NCBI GenBank assembly: GCA_021799355.1
Contig: JAJZAQ010000006.1
Span: 1 to 64,000, forward strand
Reading direction: 5' to 3'
Length of the DNA stretch: 64,000 bases
Source: Pseudomonadota bacterium
GTDB lineage: Bacteria > Pseudomonadota > Gammaproteobacteria > Burkholderiales > Burkholderiaceae_C
Below, one piece after another: positions 53,199-62,195 of the stretch; positions within the stretch are counted from its first letter, which is position 1; each line of letters begins with the position of its first letter. The position numbers and the translations under genes are program-made. Below the pieces are notes generated by a model. It was given only the letters and a program-made list of their open reading frames with translations, was not told the DNA's origin and made no database searches.

Positions 53199-53207
53199 GA
53201 TTTTAAG
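53199..53207. repeat. attR core, 9-bp direct repeat gattttaag
   Basis: Identical to 11873-11881. Host tRNA sequence lies to the right; ICE DNA (acaaaaca) to the left. Recombination of the two copies would rebuild an intact host tRNA-Leu(UAA). Confidence 0.9.
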
Positions 53208-53239
53208 TCCGCTGCGTCTACCAATTTCGCCATCCGGGC
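53199..53239 (-). pseudogene. 5' half of host tRNA-Leu(UAA), cut by the ICE
   Basis: Minus strand from 53239: GCCCGGA acceptor, D arm with AATTGGTAGACGC, anticodon stem GCGGA and loop CTTAAAA, ending in the 9-bp core. The next bases (TGTTTTGTC) do not continue the tRNA. It pairs perfectly with the 3' half at 11825-11881. It is the third gene of a tRNA-Gly, tRNA-Cys, tRNA-Leu cluster resembling glyW-cysT-leuZ. Confidence 0.95.
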
Positions 53240-53260
53240 CTGCAGCGGTGCGGTGCGCGT

Positions 53261-53334
53261 TGGAGGCGGGGGTCGGAATCGAACCGGCATAGACGGCTTT
53301 GCAGGCCGCTGCATAACCACTCTGCCACCCCGCC
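53261..53334 (-). tRNA. tRNA-Cys(GCA)
   Basis: The minus strand gives a 74-nt cloverleaf: acceptor GGCGGGG with CCCCGCC, anticodon loop CTGCAAA (GCA), T arm with GTTCGATTC, and encoded CCA. It lies 21 bp upstream of the split tRNA-Leu and is transcribed in the same direction. Confidence 0.97.
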
Positions 53335-53444
53335 GGGTGACCATGCGTGCGACACAGACATCGTACGCAAAACCATCGCTGCGTGCAGATCGCTACGGAA
53401 CCACACTGGCCAATCACTTTGGCTGCAACAGCAGGCACAAAAAA

Positions 53445-53461
53445 GGGAAGCCGCGCTTCCC
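53445..53461 (-). terminator. Terminator between tRNA-Gly and tRNA-Cys
   Basis: GGGAAGC (53445-53451) and GCTTCCC (53455-53461) form a 7-bp stem; on the minus strand it is followed by TTTTTTG. It would end tRNA-Gly transcripts before tRNA-Cys, so the cysteine/leucine part probably has its own promoter in 53335-53444. I could not pick out clear -35 and -10 boxes. Confidence 0.7.
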
Positions 53462-53549
53462 GTTTTCAGCGCCCCAGGACCGTCTGAACGATCCGCCCTG
53501 CTCAGGGCAAGGAAACCCGGATCAACCCGGCATTTCCCTTGAGAGAATT

Positions 53550-53625
53550 TGGAGCGGGAAACGAGGCTCGAACTCGCGACCTCAACCTTGGCAAGGTTGC
53601 GCTCTACCAACTGAGCTATTCCCGC
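53550..53625 (-). tRNA. tRNA-Gly(GCC)
   Basis: A 76-nt cloverleaf on the minus strand: acceptor GCGGGAA with TTCCCGC, D arm AGCTCAGTTGGTAGAGC, anticodon loop TTGCCAA (GCC), T arm with GTTCGAGCC, CCA encoded. Confidence 0.97.
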
Positions 53626-53686
53626 AGAAGCGAAAATTATGCTGCCAACATATCCTTCTGTCAAGGGGTCTGCAGCGAAATGGTCT

Positions 53687-54562
53687 TCAATGCAGACCTC
53701 GCTCGTCGGGCTCGTCGACCGACGTTGCAATCACACTCACCGGGCGGCCCTTCAGACGATGCCAGAAGTAGAGTGCATATCCCGACAGGGCGTACAACAC
53801 GAACAAGGCGAACAGCACCAAGGGGGGCTGGTAGGCAATCAGGCCGATGAGCAGCACGATCAAAAAAATGCTGATGAACGGCACGCTGCGGCGCAGGCTG
53901 ACGTCTTTGAAGCTGTAAAACGGCACGTTGGTCACCATGGTCAAACCGGCAAAGACGGTGATGACAAAGCTGAACCAAGCGACGTGCGCCCCTTGTACTC
54001 CGGCGTCGGTCATGATCCAGAGGAAACCGGCAACCAGTGCCGCCGCTGCCGGGCTGGGCAGGCCCTGGAAGTAGCGCTTGTCGATGACGGCCACGTTGGT
54101 GTTGAACCGCGCCAGGCGCAAAGCCGCTCCGGCGCAATAGACAAATGCCGCCAGCCAGCCGAGCTTGCCCAGTCCTCGCAGCGACCATTCGTAAACGATC
54201 AATGCCGGCGCTGCGCCGAAAGACACCATGTCAGCCAGCGAATCGAACTGCGCGCCGAATTCGCTTTGGGTGTTGGTCATGCGCGCGACGCGACCGTCGA
54301 GGCTGTCGAGCACCATGGCGGCGAAAATCGCAGTCGCCGCCGAGTCGTAGCGGCCACTCATGGCCATGACGATGGCGTAGAAGCCGCAAAACAAGGCCGC
54401 CACAGTAAACGAATTGGGCAGCAAGTAGATGCCACGGCGGCGACGATGCGCCGGCTCGTCATCAGGACATGGCGGGGGATGGCGCTCGTCCACGGAGGAC
54501 TGGGCTGCTGCCGGTTTGCCGCGCTGGCTGTGCGGCGCAAGCGGAGTGACGTTACGCGGCAT
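53687..54562 (-). CDS. pssA: CDP-diacylglycerol-serine O-phosphatidyltransferase
   Basis: A 291-residue membrane enzyme that makes phosphatidylserine. The CDP-alcohol phosphotransferase motif is complete (DSLDGRVARMTNTQSEFGAQFDSLAD), followed by several membrane segments. The basic N-terminus (RRRRGIYLLPNSFT) is typical. It follows psd in the same direction, so synthesis and decarboxylation of phosphatidylserine are linked. Confidence 0.93.
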   Translation of the reverse strand: MPRNVTPLAPHSQRGKPAAAQSSVDERHPPPCPDDEPAHRRRRGIYLLPNSFTVAALFCGFYAIVMAMSGRYDSAATAIFAAMVLDSLDGRVARMTNTQSEFGAQFDSLADMVSFGAAPALIVYEWSLRGLGKLGWLAAFVYCAGAALRLARFNTNVAVIDKRYFQGLPSPAAAALVAGFLWIMTDAGVQGAHVAWFSFVITVFAGLTMVTNVPFYSFKDVSLRRSVPFISIFLIVLLIGLIAYQPPLVLFALFVLYALSGYALYFWHRLKGRPVSVIATSVDEPDERGLH

Positions 54563-54684
54563 GATGGCCTCTCACGCAGGAAGGGACCGGTTCGGCAAAA
54601 TCGGGCTGGGCAGTACTTGCGACGCCAACAGCACACCATGTGGTGCCACGCCAATCGGCTTGGCAGTCGATGGGCTGCCGATGC

Positions 54685-55326
54685 CTAGGCGGCCAGATGC
54701 GCAAGAATGGTGCTGCTGGCATAGACCTTGTCGCCGATGGATACACGGGACTGCGCGTCCAGCGGCAGATACACATCGACGCGCGAGCCGAAACGGATGA
54801 AACCAAACCGCTGCCCGCGCTGCAACGTCTGCCCGGCCTTGACATAACAAAGGATGCGGCGGGCGACCAACCCGGCGATCTGCACCGCGGTCACGATACG
54901 CCCGGCGCTGTCGATCACCAGTGCGTTGCGCTCGTTCTGCTCCGACGCCTTGTCGAGATCGGCGTTGAAAAACCGCCCGGGGAAGTACTGCACCGTGCGC
55001 AAAATACCATCGACCGGCGATCTGTTGGAATGCACGTTGAACACGTTCATGAACACGCTGATTTTCAATGCCTGGCGTTGGGCATAGGGATCGAATGCCT
55101 GTTCGATGACGACGATGCGGCCGTCTGCCGGGCTGAGCACGGCTGATGGATCCTGCGGAATGGGGCGCGCCGGGTCACGGAAAAACTGGATGACAAAAAC
55201 CGTCCACAGCCAGACCGGCAGCGACCACCAAAATCCCGCCAGCACCCACACCACGATGGATAGCAGGATGCTGCTGGCGATGAACGGCCAGCCTTCGCGC
55301 GCAAGGATAGGGTGTGGATACGTCAT
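54685..55326 (-). CDS. psd: Phosphatidylserine decarboxylase proenzyme (short form)
   Basis: A 213-residue proenzyme that yields phosphatidylethanolamine. It cleaves itself between G180 and S181 ([11 protein letters not shown]) to form the pyruvoyl group. Two N-terminal membrane segments and [14 protein letters not shown] are as expected for the short Psd class. Confidence 0.93.
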   Translation of the reverse strand: MTYPHPILAREGWPFIASSILLSIVVWVLAGFWWSLPVWLWTVFVIQFFRDPARPIPQDPSAVLSPADGRIVVIEQAFDPYAQRQALKISVFMNVFNVHSNRSPVDGILRTVQYFPGRFFNADLDKASEQNERNALVIDSAGRIVTAVQIAGLVARRILCYVKAGQTLQRGQRFGFIRFGSRVDVYLPLDAQSRVSIGDKVYASSTILAHLAA

Positions 55327-55375
55327 AGACAGAGTGTAATCGGCGCGGCGTCCTCATCGCGCCCAAACAAAAGAA

Positions 55376-55397
55376 ACACCCGGCGCGGGCCGGGTGT
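55376..55397 (-). terminator. Terminator after ilvC
   Basis: ACACCCGG (55376-55383) and CCGGGTGT (55390-55397) form a GC-rich stem with a 6-base loop. On the minus strand the hairpin is followed by TTTCTTTTGTTT, so it would end the ilvBNC transcript before psd. Confidence 0.8.
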
Positions 55398-55427
55398 GCT
55401 GCTGCGAGCGGCACGTTTGCCGCGGCA

Positions 55428-56495
<1,068 letters not shown>

Positions 56496-56530
56496 TCATG
56501 CACGGATGAAAAAGAGTTTGCGGCCGGCGA

Positions 56531-57022
56531 TCAGGCGCGCAAGATACGTTCGGCGCGGCCGATTCCGCAACTGCCGGTGCGCACGGTTTCGAGAATGGCC
56601 GTGGGATCGACGGCCTGGATGAAGGCATCGAGCTTGGCGGCATCGCCGGTGAGTTCGATGGTGTACGACTTGTCGGTCACGTCAATGATATGGCCGCGGA
56701 AAATGTCGGACATGCGCTTGATCTCCTCGCGCTCTTTGCCGACGGCGCGCAGCTTGATGAGCATGAGCTCGCGCTCGATGAACGCCGCCTCGGTCAGATC
56801 GACCACCTTGACCACCTCGATGAGGCGGTTGAGGTGCTTGGTGATCTGTTCGATGACTTCTTCCGAGCCGCTGGTGACGATGGTCATGCGCGACAGCGAC
56901 GGGTCTTCGGTCGGGGCGACCACCAACGATTCGATGTTGTAACCCCGCGCGGAAAACAATCCGACCACGCGCGACAGCGCACCGGCTTCGTTTTCCACCA
57001 GAACGGCGATGATGTGTTTCAT
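56531..57022 (-). CDS. ilvN: Acetolactate synthase small (regulatory) subunit
   Basis: A 163-residue ACT-domain protein (MKHIIAVLVENEAGALSRVVGLFSARGYNIESL) that gives valine feedback control to IlvB. The start at 57022 is preceded by AGGAG 7 bases upstream. The length fits the IlvH/IlvN long form. It lies 86 bp before ilvC. Confidence 0.95.
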   Translation of the reverse strand: MKHIIAVLVENEAGALSRVVGLFSARGYNIESLVVAPTEDPSLSRMTIVTSGSEEVIEQITKHLNRLIEVVKVVDLTEAAFIERELMLIKLRAVGKEREEIKRMSDIFRGHIIDVTDKSYTIELTGDAAKLDAFIQAVDPTAILETVRTGSCGIGRAERILRA

Positions 57023-57234
57023 GGGTCTACTCCTGCGCGCAGGCTTCGCGCGGCGCCGGTAAGCGCCGCCTGGCAACTGCGCAGTCGATGACGAAAGCGG
57101 TGCGGTCCAAGCCGCACCCGGTGATGGAAAGCGCGCGCCGCATCCGGCTGGCAGACCGCCGTGCCCGGTCAGGCACGATTGCTGCAGCCGGCAGCAGGCG
57201 CCGCGCCGCTAAAGTGCTGCGGGGGTGCCACGGA

Positions 57235-59025
57235 TCAGAGATCCTCCGATCCCAGCAGCATGTCGGTGATGCCACGCCCGGCCTGCACCATCGGCCAGAC
57301 GTTTTCCGTCGGGTCGACCGCGATGTCGAGGAACACGGTACGGTCCTTCAACGCGAACGCCTTTTCCAGCGCCGGGCGCAGGTCCTGCGGCCGGTCGACC
57401 TTGATGCCGACATGGCCGTAAGCCTCGGCGAGTTTGACGAAATCCGGCAGCGAGTCCATGTACGAGTGCGAGTAGCGGCCTTCGTACTCGATTTCCTGCC
57501 ACTGCCGCACCATCCCAAGGTAGCGGTTGTTGAGCAGAATGATCTTGACCGGTGTTTCGTACTGCTTGCAGGTGGCCAGTTCCTGGATGTTCATCTGGAT
57601 CGACCCGTCGCCGGTGACGCAGACCACTTCGGCATCGGGTTTGGCCAGCTTGATCCCCATGGCGTAAGGCAGGCCCACCCCCATGGTGCCCAGGCCGCCG
57701 GAGTTGATCCAGCGCCGCGGCTCGGGGAATTTGTAAAGCTGCGCCGCCCACATCTGATGCTGGCCGACGTCGGAACAGACGTAGGTTTCGCGGTCTTTTG
57801 TCAGCTCGTACAGGGTTTCGATCACCGCCTGCGGCTTGATGACCTCCGTGGAATGTTCGTACGCCAGGCAATCGCGCTTGCGCCACTCCTCGATTTGCGC
57901 CCACCACGCCGCCAGCGCACCGCCGTCGTTTTTGTGCCCGGCGTGGAACGCCTGCTGCAGCTGCTCGATGAGCTCGTGCAGCACTTCGCCAACATCGCCG
58001 ACGATGGGCACATCGACCTTCACGCGCTTGGAAATCGACGACGGATCGATGTCGATGTGGACGATTTTGCGCTGGACCTGGGCGAAATGGCTCGGATTGC
58101 CAATCACCCGGTCGTCAAAACGCACGCCAACGGCCAGCAACACGTCGCAGTGCTGCATTGCCATGTTCGCCTCGTATGTGCCGTGCATGCCCGGCATGCC
58201 GAGGAACTTGGGGTCTTCCCCCGGAATCGCACCCAGCCCCATCAGCGTGTTGGTGCACGGATACTTCAGCAGGTCGGCCAGACGCCGCAGCGCGGGCGCG
58301 GCATTGGCGAGCACCACGCCGCCCCCGCTGTAAATGTAAGGACGCTTGGCCGACAGCAGCAGTTGCACGGCCTTGCGGATCTGGCCGCCGTGGCCTTTGC
58401 GCACCGGGTTGTACGAGCGCATTTCGATCGACCGGGGGTAGTCGAACGGCGCGGTCTGCCGTGTCACGTCCTTCGGCACGTCGACGACCACCGGGCCGGG
58501 ACGGCCAGAGCGGGCGATGTGGAAGGCTTTTTTCATCACCATCGCCAGGTCGCGCACATCTTTGACCAGAAAGTTGTGCTTGACCACGGGACGGGTGATG
58601 CCCACGGTGTCGCATTCCTGGAATGCGTCCAGACCGATGGCCGTGGTCGGCACCTGGCCGGTGATGATGACCATGGGAGTGGAGTCCATGTACGCAGTGG
58701 CGATGCCGGTGAGCGCATTGGTCGCCCCAGGGCCGGACGTCACCAGCGCCACGCCGACTTTGCCGGTGGCACGCGCGTAGGCGTCGGCTGCATGCACCGC
58801 GGCGGCCTCCTGGCGCACGAGCACGTGCTGGATGCTGGTTTGTTTGTAGAGTTCGTCGTAGATGTAGAGGACTGCGCCGCCGGGGTACCCCCACATGTAT
58901 TCGACGCCCTCCTCCTGCAGGCAGCGCACCAGGATTTCGGCTCCGGTGATGTCCTGCACCGTGGCGGCAACGGACTTGGAAGCAGCCGCTGCGGCCGACT
59001 TGTGTTCTGCGCGATTCATATCCAT
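57235..59025 (-). CDS. ilvB: Acetolactate synthase large (catalytic) subunit
   Basis: A 596-residue thiamine-diphosphate enzyme making acetolactate or acetohydroxybutyrate. The catalytic glutamate is in VRQEAAAVHAADAYARATG, the ThDP/Mg motif is GDGSIQMNIQELATCKQYETPVKIILLNN. Of two in-frame ATGs I choose 59025 because AAGGTG lies 5 bases upstream. First gene of ilvBNC. Confidence 0.96.
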   Translation of the reverse strand: MDMNRAEHKSAAAAASKSVAATVQDITGAEILVRCLQEEGVEYMWGYPGGAVLYIYDELYKQTSIQHVLVRQEAAAVHAADAYARATGKVGVALVTSGPGATNALTGIATAYMDSTPMVIITGQVPTTAIGLDAFQECDTVGITRPVVKHNFLVKDVRDLAMVMKKAFHIARSGRPGPVVVDVPKDVTRQTAPFDYPRSIEMRSYNPVRKGHGGQIRKAVQLLLSAKRPYIYSGGGVVLANAAPALRRLADLLKYPCTNTLMGLGAIPGEDPKFLGMPGMHGTYEANMAMQHCDVLLAVGVRFDDRVIGNPSHFAQVQRKIVHIDIDPSSISKRVKVDVPIVGDVGEVLHELIEQLQQAFHAGHKNDGGALAAWWAQIEEWRKRDCLAYEHSTEVIKPQAVIETLYELTKDRETYVCSDVGQHQMWAAQLYKFPEPRRWINSGGLGTMGVGLPYAMGIKLAKPDAEVVCVTGDGSIQMNIQELATCKQYETPVKIILLNNRYLGMVRQWQEIEYEGRYSHSYMDSLPDFVKLAEAYGHVGIKVDRPQDLRPALEKAFALKDRTVFLDIAVDPTENVWPMVQAGRGITDMLLGSEDL

Positions 59026-59371
59026 TTGTTCACCTTGTGAATTTCTCTAACGAAAAACTTCAGGTTTCCCTCCACACCCGCTTGTGGCCGGCTTTCGGGA
59101 GACACGTGCGATCTGGAACGTTGTGGGTGCTGCGGGCAGCGTGTGCGACGCCATCTGCCTGTTTGCTGCACTGAGGTTCGAGCCGAACGGAATGACATAG
59201 TGTAGTGCAGCGCAGCACAACCGCACAACGCACGGGCGTTTGCGCGCGCGTGCGATGCCGATGGCAGAACCGCCCGGTTTCGCGCGCTGCGTGACCGCCG
59301 GTTGGCGCACGGTGCGCGGCATAATGTGCCGTTAGTCTGCACCTGCCCGGGCCGCCTGGGGGCCCGATTCG
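59026..59371. promoter_or_regulatory. Intergenic region between ilvB and the sigma-factor gene
   Basis: This 346-bp region must hold the divergent promoters of ilvBNC and of the sigma operon. I looked for a branched-chain amino-acid leader peptide or attenuator before ilvB and saw none. No clear promoter boxes could be fixed by eye. Confidence 0.5.
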
Positions 59372-59935
59372 ATGGCCACCGAACAAGAACTCAACGATTT
59401 TCTCGCCAGCGTCGACAAGCGCGCCTTCCTCCGCGCCGCGTTTTCGACGCGCGACGACGACGCCGCCATGGATCTGGTGCAGGACGCCATGATCAGCCTG
59501 GCGACCAAGTACGCCGACAGGCCGCGCGAGGAATTGCCGCTGCTGTTCCAGCGCATTCTCACCAACGCCATCCTCGACTGGCATCGCAAGCGCAAGGTGC
59601 GCTCCACGCTGTTCAGCAATCTGTCGGATTTCGACACCGCAGACAGCGAGGGGGATTTCGACCTGCTCGAAACGCTGCAGCTCGAACAGGTCAGCGAACA
59701 CCTCGAAGGCGCCGACAGCCACGTGCAACGCATGCAGATCCTCAAACATCTGGAAACAGAAATTTCACGTCTGCCTGCGCGTCAACGCGAAGCCTTTTTG
59801 TTACGTTATTGGGAGGAACTCGACGTTGCCGAAACCGCGCAGGCCATGGGCTGCTCGGAAGGCAGCGTCAAAACCCATTGCTCGCGCGCCATCCACACGC
59901 TGGCACGCGCTCTCAAAGCACAAGGCTACTCATGA
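59372..59935 (+). CDS. ECF-type RNA polymerase sigma factor
   Basis: A 187-residue sigma factor: region 2 (DLVQDAMISLATKYADRPREELPLLFQRILTNAILDWHRKRKV) and region 4 (LPARQREAFLLRYWEELDVAETAQAMGCSEGSVKTHCSRAIHTLARAL). It overlaps the next gene by ATGA. The sigma/DUF3619/DUF3106/RDD order is conserved in Burkholderiales. The target promoters are unknown. Confidence 0.9.
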   Translation: MATEQELNDFLASVDKRAFLRAAFSTRDDDAAMDLVQDAMISLATKYADRPREELPLLFQRILTNAILDWHRKRKVRSTLFSNLSDFDTADSEGDFDLLETLQLEQVSEHLEGADSHVQRMQILKHLETEISRLPARQREAFLLRYWEELDVAETAQAMGCSEGSVKTHCSRAIHTLARALKAQGYS

Positions 59936-60351
59936 ACAACGACGCACCCGACACGCTGCGCCCCATGGTGGAAGCCCGCCTTGCGCAGCAACTGGCCGTC
60001 CGCCTGCACCAAGCCGAACAGCAGATCACGTCCGAGCAGGCGCAGCGTCTGAAGGCGCTGCGTCTGATGGCGCTGCAGCAGGCGCGGACGCAAGCTGCCC
60101 AAGCCGCCGTGCAGCAAGGGCGCACCCTGGCGCTGGGTGGGCCGTTCAACTGGAAATCGTGGCTGTTCCGTGCCAGCGCGGTCCTGCCGCTGCTCGTGCT
60201 GATCGGCGGCCTGCTGTTCCTGCAGGATTACCAGCAGGAAAAACTCGTGCGCGTCACCGCGGATATCGACACCGCCTTGCTGTTGGGCGATCTCCCGCCG
60301 AGTGCGTATGCCGACCCCGGATTCGCCCGTTACCTGATGCAGGAGCGCTGA
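59932..60351 (+). CDS. DUF3619 family single-pass membrane protein
   Basis: A 139-residue protein with a cytoplasmic helical N-terminus (residues 1-75), one membrane segment (ASAVLPLLVLIGGLLFLQDY, 81-100) and a short periplasmic tail. Coupled directly to the sigma gene, it has the topology of an anti-sigma factor, though this has not been shown. Its stop overlaps the next start by one base. Confidence 0.85.
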   Translation: MNNDAPDTLRPMVEARLAQQLAVRLHQAEQQITSEQAQRLKALRLMALQQARTQAAQAAVQQGRTLALGGPFNWKSWLFRASAVLPLLVLIGGLLFLQDYQQEKLVRVTADIDTALLLGDLPPSAYADPGFARYLMQER

Positions 60352-61031
60352 TGAGCGGTCTTGCCGGAGTTCCGCGCGGGCGGGGGCAGCAGGGGTTCGC
60401 CCAATTCTTCCACCAATTCCTCCACCAATTTTTCCACCGATTCTTCCCGCGCCTTGTCCTCCTGTCGGCTCTGGCATTGCTTCTGGCGTGGGGCGTGCAG
60501 GCCGACGCTGCCGAGGCCCCACCACGCTGGGACCAACTCACGGCGCAGCAACAGCACATCCTCGCCCCGTTACGGGCCGACTGGCCCGAATTCGACCGCG
60601 ACCGCAAAAAAAAATGGCTGGACATCGCCGCACGCTATCCGGCGATGAGTCCGCAGCAGCAGCAGACGCTGCAGCGCCGCATGAACGAATGGGCCCACCT
60701 CAGCCCGGAAAAACGTCGTCTGGCGCGGGAAACATTCCTCTCCACCGGCAAGGCCCCGTTGCAGAGCCGGCGCGAAGCGTGGGAGGCGTATAAAAAGCTG
60801 CCCGAGGCCGAACGCGAACGGCTGAAGGAAGAAGCCCGCCATCCCAAACCGCACCCCGGGCAGGTCGGTAAATATCTCGAGCAAAAACACGCCGTCAGGC
60901 CTGCCCCGGCGCCCCCGGCCAAGGTGGCCTCACGGCCTGCCGCCGCAGCGCCCAAACCCCCAGCCACGGTGACGCCGGCGGCAGCGTCGGCATCCGCTCC
61001 GTCGGGTGCTGCCTCCGCGGCCCACCGTTGA
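60351..61031 (+). CDS. DUF3106 family secreted protein
   Basis: A 226-residue protein with a signal segment (LVLLSALALLLAWGVQADA), the DUF3106 body (WDQLTAQQQHILAPLRADW, ARYPAMSPQQQQTLQRRMNEWAHLSPEKRRLARE) and an Ala/Pro-rich tail. Its repeated helices with LSPEKR-type motifs recall periplasmic CpxP-like proteins, so envelope stress sensing with the sigma factor is an inference. Confidence 0.85.
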   Translation: MSGLAGVPRGRGQQGFAQFFHQFLHQFFHRFFPRLVLLSALALLLAWGVQADAAEAPPRWDQLTAQQQHILAPLRADWPEFDRDRKKKWLDIAARYPAMSPQQQQTLQRRMNEWAHLSPEKRRLARETFLSTGKAPLQSRREAWEAYKKLPEAERERLKEEARHPKPHPGQVGKYLEQKHAVRPAPAPPAKVASRPAAAAPKPPATVTPAAASASAPSGAASAAHR

Positions 61032-61035
61032 CGCC

Positions 61036-61566
61036 GTGCAGCATCCGACCACGCCCCCGCGGGCGGTGCGCACACCAGCGCTGCTGGCACCGCCTTTGCA
61101 CCGCCGCCTGGCAAGCCTGCTCTACGAGGCGTTGATCCTGCTGGGCATCGCGCTGGCCACCGCCGCTGCCGTGCTGCTCGCATTGCACGCGCTGGGCGTG
61201 GGGCAAAACGGCGTGTTGCGTCGCGCCACCCTGCAGGCCGTCGAATTTTGTGTGCTCACCGCCTACGGCACCTGGTTCTGGAGCGCAGGCCGCCAAACCC
61301 TGCCGATGAAAACCTGGCGGATTCGCGTGGTCAGCGCCGGCGGCGGGGCGCTGGGCTGGCGCCGCGCCCTCCTGCGCGCCCTGCTGTCCTGGCTTTGGGT
61401 GCTGCCGGCGTTGCTGTTGTCAGCCGTGCTGGGGCTGCGCCCGCAACAAATCGGCTGGGCGATGTGCGTGGGTGTGGCGGCTTGGGCGCTGCTGAGTTTT
61501 CTGCGCCCCGACCGTCAATATCTGCACGACGCCCTTGCTGGAACCCGGCTCATCCCGTCGTCCTGA
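61036..61566 (+). CDS. RDD family membrane protein
   Basis: About 176 residues with three membrane segments and the RDD-family pattern (RRLASLLYEALILLGIAL, MKTWRIRVVSAGGGALGWRRALLRAL, FLRPDRQYLHDALAGTRLI). The start is uncertain: I use the GTG at 61036, 4 bp after the preceding stop; a GTG at 61006 is possible. Last gene of the sigma operon. Confidence 0.8.
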   Translation: MQHPTTPPRAVRTPALLAPPLHRRLASLLYEALILLGIALATAAAVLLALHALGVGQNGVLRRATLQAVEFCVLTAYGTWFWSAGRQTLPMKTWRIRVVSAGGGALGWRRALLRALLSWLWVLPALLLSAVLGLRPQQIGWAMCVGVAAWALLSFLRPDRQYLHDALAGTRLIPSS

Positions 61567-61619
61567 CCAGGTGCCCCGGCACCGATCCGATCGATCTCAC
61601 TGACTCTTCTTTCTGCGCC

Positions 61620-62195
61620 ATGAGCGAATCCAGCCTGCATGTTCACACCCCGCACGAAGAACAACTCGAACAGTCCGCACACCGCGAAGGACACGGATTG
61701 AGCCAGTGGGTGGCGATCTTCACCGCACTGCTCGCCGCACTGGGTGCCATCGTCAGTTACCAGGGCAGCCATTTGATGAACGAAGTGGTGCTGTACAAAA
61801 ACGAGGCCGTGCTGAAAAAAGCCCAGGCCACCGACCAGTGGAATTACTACCAGGCGGCCAGCACCAAGCAGCACCTGATGGAACTGGCCATCGAACTCAC
61901 TCCGGCGGACAAACACGCGGAATTCGATCAATCGATCGCCAAGTACAAGCAGCAAAAGAAGGAGCTGCGCGCGCTGGCCGAATCGCTCGAAGCCGAGTCG
62001 AGGAAAGCCGATGCCGAGTCCGCGCGGATGAACCGCCCGCATACCGACATGGCGCGCGCGCTGATTTTTTTGCAGATCGCCATCTCGCTGGCGTCGATCA
62101 CGGCGTTGACCCGCCGCGTCTGGCTGTTTGGCCTGGCTGCGGTGAGCGCTGCGGTGGGCATCGGACTGTGGCTGTTTGCCCTGACGCTGGCATGA
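61620..62195 (+). CDS. DUF4337 family membrane protein
   Basis: A 191-residue protein with an N-terminal membrane segment (VAIFTALLAALGAIVSY), a long central coiled coil (residues 85-145, KYKQQKKELRALAESLEAES) and two C-terminal membrane segments. DUF4337 proteins have no known function. It overlaps the PAP2 gene by ATGA. Confidence 0.85.
   Translation: MSESSLHVHTPHEEQLEQSAHREGHGLSQWVAIFTALLAALGAIVSYQGSHLMNEVVLYKNEAVLKKAQATDQWNYYQAASTKQHLMELAIELTPADKHAEFDQSIAKYKQQKKELRALAESLEAESRKADAESARMNRPHTDMARALIFLQIAISLASITALTRRVWLFGLAAVSAAVGIGLWLFALTLA

Larger units (their letters stand above)
11873..53207. mobile_element. Tn4371-like integrative and conjugative element with arsenic and lead resistance cargo
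   Basis: The element runs from attL (11873-11881) to attR (53199-53207), both gattttaag, about 41.3 kb. It has an integrase at the left end, a replication/partition module (repA, iterons, parA), a relaxase, a coupling protein and a full trb mating-pair system at the right end. This order (int, ParB/DUF block, repA-parA, traF, relaxase, traR, traG, trbBCDEJLFGI) is that of Tn4371-type ICEs. Cargo lies at the two usual accessory positions: ars next to int, and pbr between the relaxase and traR. It splits a host tRNA-Leu gene and carries its own intron-containing one. Confidence 0.95.

Noticed and set aside
53199-53207. Trans-splicing of the two separated host tRNA-Leu halves
   Set aside because: They are 41 kb apart, the halves lack flanking pairing sequences, and a complete replacement gene is present, so simple gene disruption explains the data.
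53253-53850. Open frames over the tRNA-Cys and tRNA-Gly genes
   Set aside because: They consist mostly of tRNA sequence read as protein.
59026-59345. Leader peptide or attenuator for ilvBNC
   Set aside because: The short frames upstream of ilvB are not rich in Leu, Ile or Val and no alternative hairpins with a T run were seen.
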